From: Desulfobulbaceae bacterium
GTDB lineage: Bacteria; Desulfobacterota; Desulfobulbia; Desulfobulbales; SURF-16
Direction of reading: 5' to 3'
DNA: 44,436 bases
NCBI GenBank assembly: GCA_020444175.1
Contig: JAHLLM010000045.1
Location: 1 to 44,436 of the forward strand
Under the pieces are notes generated by a model. That model was given only the letters and a program-made list of their open reading frames with translations. It was not told where the DNA came from and did not search any database. This document shows, in pieces, positions 40,697 through 44,436 of the stretch. A program made the translations under genes and the position numbers. The stretch's first letter is position 1. Each line of letters starts with the position of its first letter.

Positions 40697-42688
40697 TCAG
40701 AGCTTCTGCTGTAAAGTCATTTTATGTTTTGGCAGATATTCGAGCACTGTCTGCACAAAGGTGGCGTGACTCCAGGTAAGCGGACTCACGGAGAGCGGGT
40801 CGTTGTTGAAAGGATGTACCTGTTCCGCCATTACTCCGCTTTTAAGCGTCCTTTGACATACCCAGTTTATGATATTAAAGGCCTTTTGTAATTCCGTCGA
40901 GTTTCGGGCAAGAGCGACATACCACTGAGCCAGCCAGAGGGTGGAGATAAACCAGGGATTACCAGGCACCTTTTTTATATCATCAGTAATCTGATGATAA
41001 GGATCATCTTCATAGCGGGCCAGGCCGCCGACATTGGTTTTGATCCATAAACGTTTTCGCATGGCCTCCATTGTGGCAACAATCTTGGGGTGGTCAGGTG
41101 AGAACATGCCAAAATACCAGAGTCCCATGAGCGAGGCATCCAAGGTCATGTCCGCCTGCCGATTTTTCCTGCCCTGCCCAGTCAGAGTTCTGGCAAACCG
41201 ACCTTTTTTCTCATCCCACAAGTATTTTCCCGTGGCTTCTTTCACCTCATGAGCCGCATTCCGATATTTCTTCGCAAGATCAACCTGACCAAAGGCCTGG
41301 GCAAATTTCGATGCAGCCTCAAGCCCCGCCCAGACAGCACCCACTGTCCAGCCATGCACACCTCGTCGCTCTTCCCATAAATCCCAGGAAGGAAGAGGCA
41401 AGCCGCTATCTTCATCGCGGTAATCATGCATCCAGTTGGCAGCCCGGATGATCAGCCCCCGATAATGGAGCTTGATAAATTCAATATCCCGAAAACGGTC
41501 AAAATGCTTCCACAAGGCCCAGATGACAAGCGCTGTTTCATCCTCCTGCACCGGCAGCAGCCTTTCACCATTTCTGTACCAGCCGTGCCAGGATGAAGCA
41601 AGCGACCCGTCGGGATTATATTTGTGCAGCAGATAGCCTTCATCGGTAATGGCCTGATGGCAGAAACGGAAAAAACGCCGGGTTATTTCCGGGTAGCCTG
41701 CATCTATCAGGGCCGAGGCAACCAATGCACCATCCCTTGGCCACATGTAGGAATATGTGTCGTTATTAAACCCGGCAATATCAAAATCATTGGCAGCCAG
41801 TATTGCGCCGTTGTTATCGATCTGACTTCGAAGGATAAGCAGGCTGCGGCGATACTGTTTTTCGATATCATCTGGAAGCATGTTCATGTTGTCATGCTCC
41901 TTGTTTGACCAGAGCCGCCAGTAATCATCCGTCCTGATCAGGTAGGAATCGGCCCCCCTTTTACAGAGATTTCGCTTGATACACATGACCTGTTCATAAT
42001 CTTCGCCAACGGCAAGCCAGTACCACCCTTCCTCCTTCCCGCGGGCCGGAACCTGAAGGTGCAGGGCGATGACGGAATCAACACTGCCCTGGGCCACCGG
42101 ATTGCCTGAAAGGACTCCGTCTTCAGCATCAATCCAGGTTCCGACCTTATCATCTCCTCCCTTAAGCCCCACTGCCCACTGATCGAGTCTGGCGTAGCTG
42201 CACTCCTGCGGGTTGCCGCTCGCTGTGCCGACCATGAACCAACGCTTTCCCTTATAGTGAAAAAGAGACGTTTTCTCAGGCTCATAATAGGCTGAATCAC
42301 CAACCGCATGACCGCCTATACGAAAATCCTGCCCGAAAAAAAGACGGACTTCGCGCTTTTGGGAGGCCGGATTATGAACAATGATTTTTTTGAGATACAA
42401 ATTGATATGAAAATCAACAACGTCATGGCAGACGATTTCAAGGTTGAGCTCAGGGTGAAAAAGCCGCACATCGGTGACAAGGGTATTGTCAAGATAGGAA
42501 AGCGAACGCTGCCAGCCAGGATCATCGAGCCAGAAAAATTTCCCATCCACCCACACTCCGAAACGGCAAGGCTTGCCGGCGGTATGATTTTCCTGGCCCA
42601 CATAGGGCCAATACAAATCACGCAATTGATAATTTGCGTCAAAATTGATTAACAGTGATCCGTTCCCAACCGGGATATCTCGAGGCAT
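40697..42688 (-). CDS. GH15 glucoamylase-like glycoside hydrolase, 663 aa
   Basis: Glycoside hydrolase family 15 enzyme, probably releasing glucose from alpha-glucans or trehalose. The N-terminal 270 residues form the beta-sandwich of prokaryotic GH15 (IPVGNGSLLINFDANYQLRDLYWP). The (alpha/alpha)6 barrel follows with YMWPRDGALVASALIDAGY, LPLPSWDLWEERRGVHGWTVGAVWAGLEAA (quoted in pieces: SWDLWEERRGVHGW carries the likely catalytic acid), and EQVHPFNNDPLSVSPLTWSHATF near the C-terminus with the likely catalytic base. There is no signal peptide, so it is cytoplasmic. Length matches the family (about 600-670). It is flanked by heptamer arrays on both sides. Together with glucokinase and glucose-6-phosphate dehydrogenase it suggests use of stored glucan through the pentose phosphate pathway. 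Confidence 0.9.
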   Translation of the reverse strand: MPRDIPVGNGSLLINFDANYQLRDLYWPYVGQENHTAGKPCRFGVWVDGKFFWLDDPGWQRSLSYLDNTLVTDVRLFHPELNLEIVCHDVVDFHINLYLKKIIVHNPASQKREVRLFFGQDFRIGGHAVGDSAYYEPEKTSLFHYKGKRWFMVGTASGNPQECSYARLDQWAVGLKGGDDKVGTWIDAEDGVLSGNPVAQGSVDSVIALHLQVPARGKEEGWYWLAVGEDYEQVMCIKRNLCKRGADSYLIRTDDYWRLWSNKEHDNMNMLPDDIEKQYRRSLLILRSQIDNNGAILAANDFDIAGFNNDTYSYMWPRDGALVASALIDAGYPEITRRFFRFCHQAITDEGYLLHKYNPDGSLASSWHGWYRNGERLLPVQEDETALVIWALWKHFDRFRDIEFIKLHYRGLIIRAANWMHDYRDEDSGLPLPSWDLWEERRGVHGWTVGAVWAGLEAASKFAQAFGQVDLAKKYRNAAHEVKEATGKYLWDEKKGRFARTLTGQGRKNRQADMTLDASLMGLWYFGMFSPDHPKIVATMEAMRKRLWIKTNVGGLARYEDDPYHQITDDIKKVPGNPWFISTLWLAQWYVALARNSTELQKAFNIINWVCQRTLKSGVMAEQVHPFNNDPLSVSPLTWSHATFVQTVLEYLPKHKMTLQQKL

Positions 42689-42704
42689 GATAATTTAGTC
42701 CCAA

Positions 42705-42790
42705 GGTCTGAGTTATAAGTTCTTAGGTCTGAGGTCTAAGGTCTGAGTTTTAAGTTTTCTCGTTCCCACGCTCTGCGTGGGAATGCATAT
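42705..42790. repeat. Second heptamer type (8 units) plus a TTCCCACG palindrome
   Basis: From 42705 to 42760, eight 7-base units share the pattern GKTYTRA (GGTCTGA, GTTATAA, GTTCTTA, GGTCTGA, GGTCTAA, GGTCTGA, GTTTTAA, GTTTTCT). Directly after, arms TTCCCACGC and GCGTGGGAA (about 42763-42783) form a hairpin of the family also seen at 21991-22075. The 150-base gap between GH15 and zwf holds nothing else. Confidence 0.72.
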
Positions 42791-42840
42791 CTCGCCTCAT
42801 ACTCCCATTGTGTACACACATCCCAAACGCCCTTCTTCCC

Positions 42841-44370
42841 TCAAACTATTTTATCAACCCACTCTCTGGCCTCATCCGGCCCCCAGGTTCCGGCTGGGTA
42901 TTGATGCAGTTTCTGTTCGCGGCCCTGGCAATGTTCGCATTCATTGAGCACCGGGGTGAGCACTTTCCAGGCAGCCTCAACGCCATCCTGCCGCCAGAAG
43001 AGGAGGTGGTCACCGAGTATGCAGTCAAGCAGCACCTTTTCATAGGCATCCAGAACAGGTCCTTTTTCGTACCTGAAATCCATGGTCATTGAACGAAGGC
43101 ATACCCTGGTCCCCGGACTTTTCGTCTGGAAGGTAAGGCTGATTTTCTCTTCCGGATAAATCCCGAAAACAAGGCGGTTGGCAATTATATTCTTGCCCAA
43201 CACATCACGGAACATGGAGTGGGGAACCTGTTTAAACTGGACGACGATACTGGTTTCCTTGCGGGCCATTCGTTTGCCTGAAATCAGATAAAAAGGAACC
43301 CCCTGCCAGCGCCAGTTTTCAACATAAAAACGCATCATGGCAAAGGTTGGGATAAGCGACCCTATAGCGACCTTGGGTTCCTGCAGGTAGCCTGCAACCT
43401 TTTGGCCATCGATCTCCCCTGGACCGTATTGGCCGAGAATGACCTCATCATTTTTTCTTTGAAATGGACGTATTGCCCCGAAAAGCTTGACTTTTTCATC
43501 GCGAACGCGTTCCGACTCAAAATGCGACGGCGGCTCCATGGCAATAAGAGACATGAGCTGCAGCATATGGTTCTGGAACATATCCCGGATGACTCCGGCC
43601 TGTTCATAATAGCCGGCCCGGTTCTCGACCCCGAGTTTTTCTGAGGCCATTATGCCAACGTAATCGATAAATCCCCTATTCCAGATTGGTTCAAATATGG
43701 CGTTGGCAAACCGAAACATCAAAATATTCTGCACTGTTTCCTTGGCTAGATAATGATCTATGCGGAATATCTGCTCTTCCTGAAAATGGTTGCGCAGTGT
43801 CTGATCAAGGGCAAGGGCGGAAGCAAGATCACTCCCAAAAGGTTTCTCCACAACAATGCGGGACCAGCCTTTTCCATCAATAAACTGATTTGACAGACCG
43901 GCCTTGCCTAAATTTTCCGCCACAACCTCATAAAGAGTCGGAGGCAAGGCCATATCAAATATGTAGTTCCCCTTTGTTCCATGTTCCAAATCAAGCTTTT
44001 GCAGAAATGAAGCAAGGTCCTGAAAAGCTTGTTCGGAATCGTATTGAATCTGCTGATAAAACAGGTTGGAGGCAAAAGAACTCCAGCGGCCGATATCACT
44101 TTTCCCCTGACATCGACACGCCTCCTTCAGCATGTCTCGAAAAGAATCATGGCTAAACGAAGTGCGGGCGCAACCGACAATTGTCACAGGATCAGGAAGA
44201 CTGTTATTTGAAAACATCTGAAACAGCGAAGGAATCAGTTTACGCACCGTCAAATCTCCCGATGCCCCGAAAATCACGATGACACAGGGATCAAGATCGC
44301 TCTTTACGGGCAAACTTTCACATTGCTTTCCGGTACTTATTATTTCTTTTTCTATAATTTCAGATGCCAT
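42841..44370 (-). CDS. zwf: Glucose-6-phosphate 1-dehydrogenase, 509 aa
   Basis: First enzyme of the oxidative pentose phosphate pathway: glucose-6-phosphate plus NADP+ to 6-phosphogluconolactone. The nucleotide-binding motif VIFGASGDLTVRKLIPSLF is near residue 30, RIVVEKPFGSDL binds cofactor, and the active site RIDHYLAKETVQNIL holds the catalytic His. GSLIPTFAMMRFYVENWRWQGVPFYLISGKRM (quoted in pieces: VENWRWQGVPFYLISGKRM) is a C-terminal landmark. Length is normal. ATG 44370 (MASEIIEKEI) is chosen over an upstream TTG, which would fall in a repeat. There is no good ribosome-binding site, because an A-run and a TGATTACCA-family repeat end lie just upstream. It supplies NADPH and pentoses; its neighbour GH15 supplies glucose. 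Confidence 0.95.
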   Translation of the reverse strand: MASEIIEKEIISTGKQCESLPVKSDLDPCVIVIFGASGDLTVRKLIPSLFQMFSNNSLPDPVTIVGCARTSFSHDSFRDMLKEACRCQGKSDIGRWSSFASNLFYQQIQYDSEQAFQDLASFLQKLDLEHGTKGNYIFDMALPPTLYEVVAENLGKAGLSNQFIDGKGWSRIVVEKPFGSDLASALALDQTLRNHFQEEQIFRIDHYLAKETVQNILMFRFANAIFEPIWNRGFIDYVGIMASEKLGVENRAGYYEQAGVIRDMFQNHMLQLMSLIAMEPPSHFESERVRDEKVKLFGAIRPFQRKNDEVILGQYGPGEIDGQKVAGYLQEPKVAIGSLIPTFAMMRFYVENWRWQGVPFYLISGKRMARKETSIVVQFKQVPHSMFRDVLGKNIIANRLVFGIYPEEKISLTFQTKSPGTRVCLRSMTMDFRYEKGPVLDAYEKVLLDCILGDHLLFWRQDGVEAAWKVLTPVLNECEHCQGREQKLHQYPAGTWGPDEAREWVDKIV

Positions 44371-44380
44371 ATTTTTTTTT

Positions 44381-44436
44381 ATGATTACCAACGAATTTCA
44401 ACCAATGATATATTATTGGCTCATTAACAGGTTGAT
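44381..44436 (-). repeat. TGATTACCA-family element end, cut by the window edge
   Basis: Fifty-six bases that match 5053-5108 in inverse orientation with two differences. It begins with TGATTACCAACGAATTTC at 44382 and continues past the end of the window. It lies 11 bases upstream of the zwf start, so it must affect that gene's promoter region. Confidence 0.75.

Overview
The window is chromosomal DNA of a Gram-negative bacterium. It encodes a TonB-dependent receptor, an ABC-dependent O-polysaccharide exporter (Wzm/Wzt), a sigma-54 two-component system and an RTX-like surface protein. The gene mix, the GEMM-I riboswitch and the load of small dispersed repeats fit a Desulfobacterota (sulfate-reducer-like) genome; this placement is inference. 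No rRNA, tRNA or CRISPR array was seen.

Layout. (1) 0.3-4.5 kb, minus strand: a 966-aa S-layer/RTX-like protein with its own promoter and terminator, then a secreted CAP-domain protein. (2) 4.6-5.3 kb: nested small repeats. (3) 5.4-21.8 kb, minus strand: an AAA/DUF4143 ATPase and a surface-glycan block, which in transcription order is Wzm, Wzt with a C-terminal glycan-binding domain, a DUF4214-methyltransferase, an exported FG-GAP/DUF4214 protein, a GT4 glycosyltransferase, a DUF4214-coiled-coil-methyltransferase, a triple-domain glycosyltransferase, a DUF4214 serine protease and an acyltransferase. (4) 22.4-28.3 kb, plus strand: periplasmic binding protein, histidine kinase, NtrC-type regulator and TonB-dependent receptor. 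(5) 28.4-31.8 kb, plus strand: a SPINDLY-type O-GlcNAc transferase, then a cyclic-dinucleotide (GEMM-I) riboswitch in front of a fibronectin-III/DUF4214 secreted protein. (6) 31.9-35.6 kb, minus strand: a flavin disulfide oxidoreductase and a TVP38 membrane protein, separated by a RAYT transposase in a dense REP array. (7) 35.6-44.4 kb: glucokinase, the rfbACDB dTDP-rhamnose operon carrying an inserted four-helix-bundle gene, a GH15 glucoamylase-like enzyme and glucose-6-phosphate dehydrogenase.

How it fits together. Six genes carry DUF4214-like domains, both in exported proteins and in presumably cytoplasmic methyltransferases, next to glycan assembly and export genes. I read regions 1, 3 and 5 as one surface-coat program: glycans are built, capped and exported, surface proteins carry the same DUF4214 module, and at least one of them is under cyclic-dinucleotide control. 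dTDP-rhamnose from rfbACDB could feed the same glycans.

The second theme is repeats. There is a 103-bp MITE-like element in three copies with direct repeats at its edges, a second element family with TGATTACCA termini, a 143-bp long-hairpin element, REP palindromes with their RAYT (one palindrome lies inside the RAYT reading frame), and period-7 heptamer arrays that have entered coding sequences of rfbD, rfbB and the response regulator.
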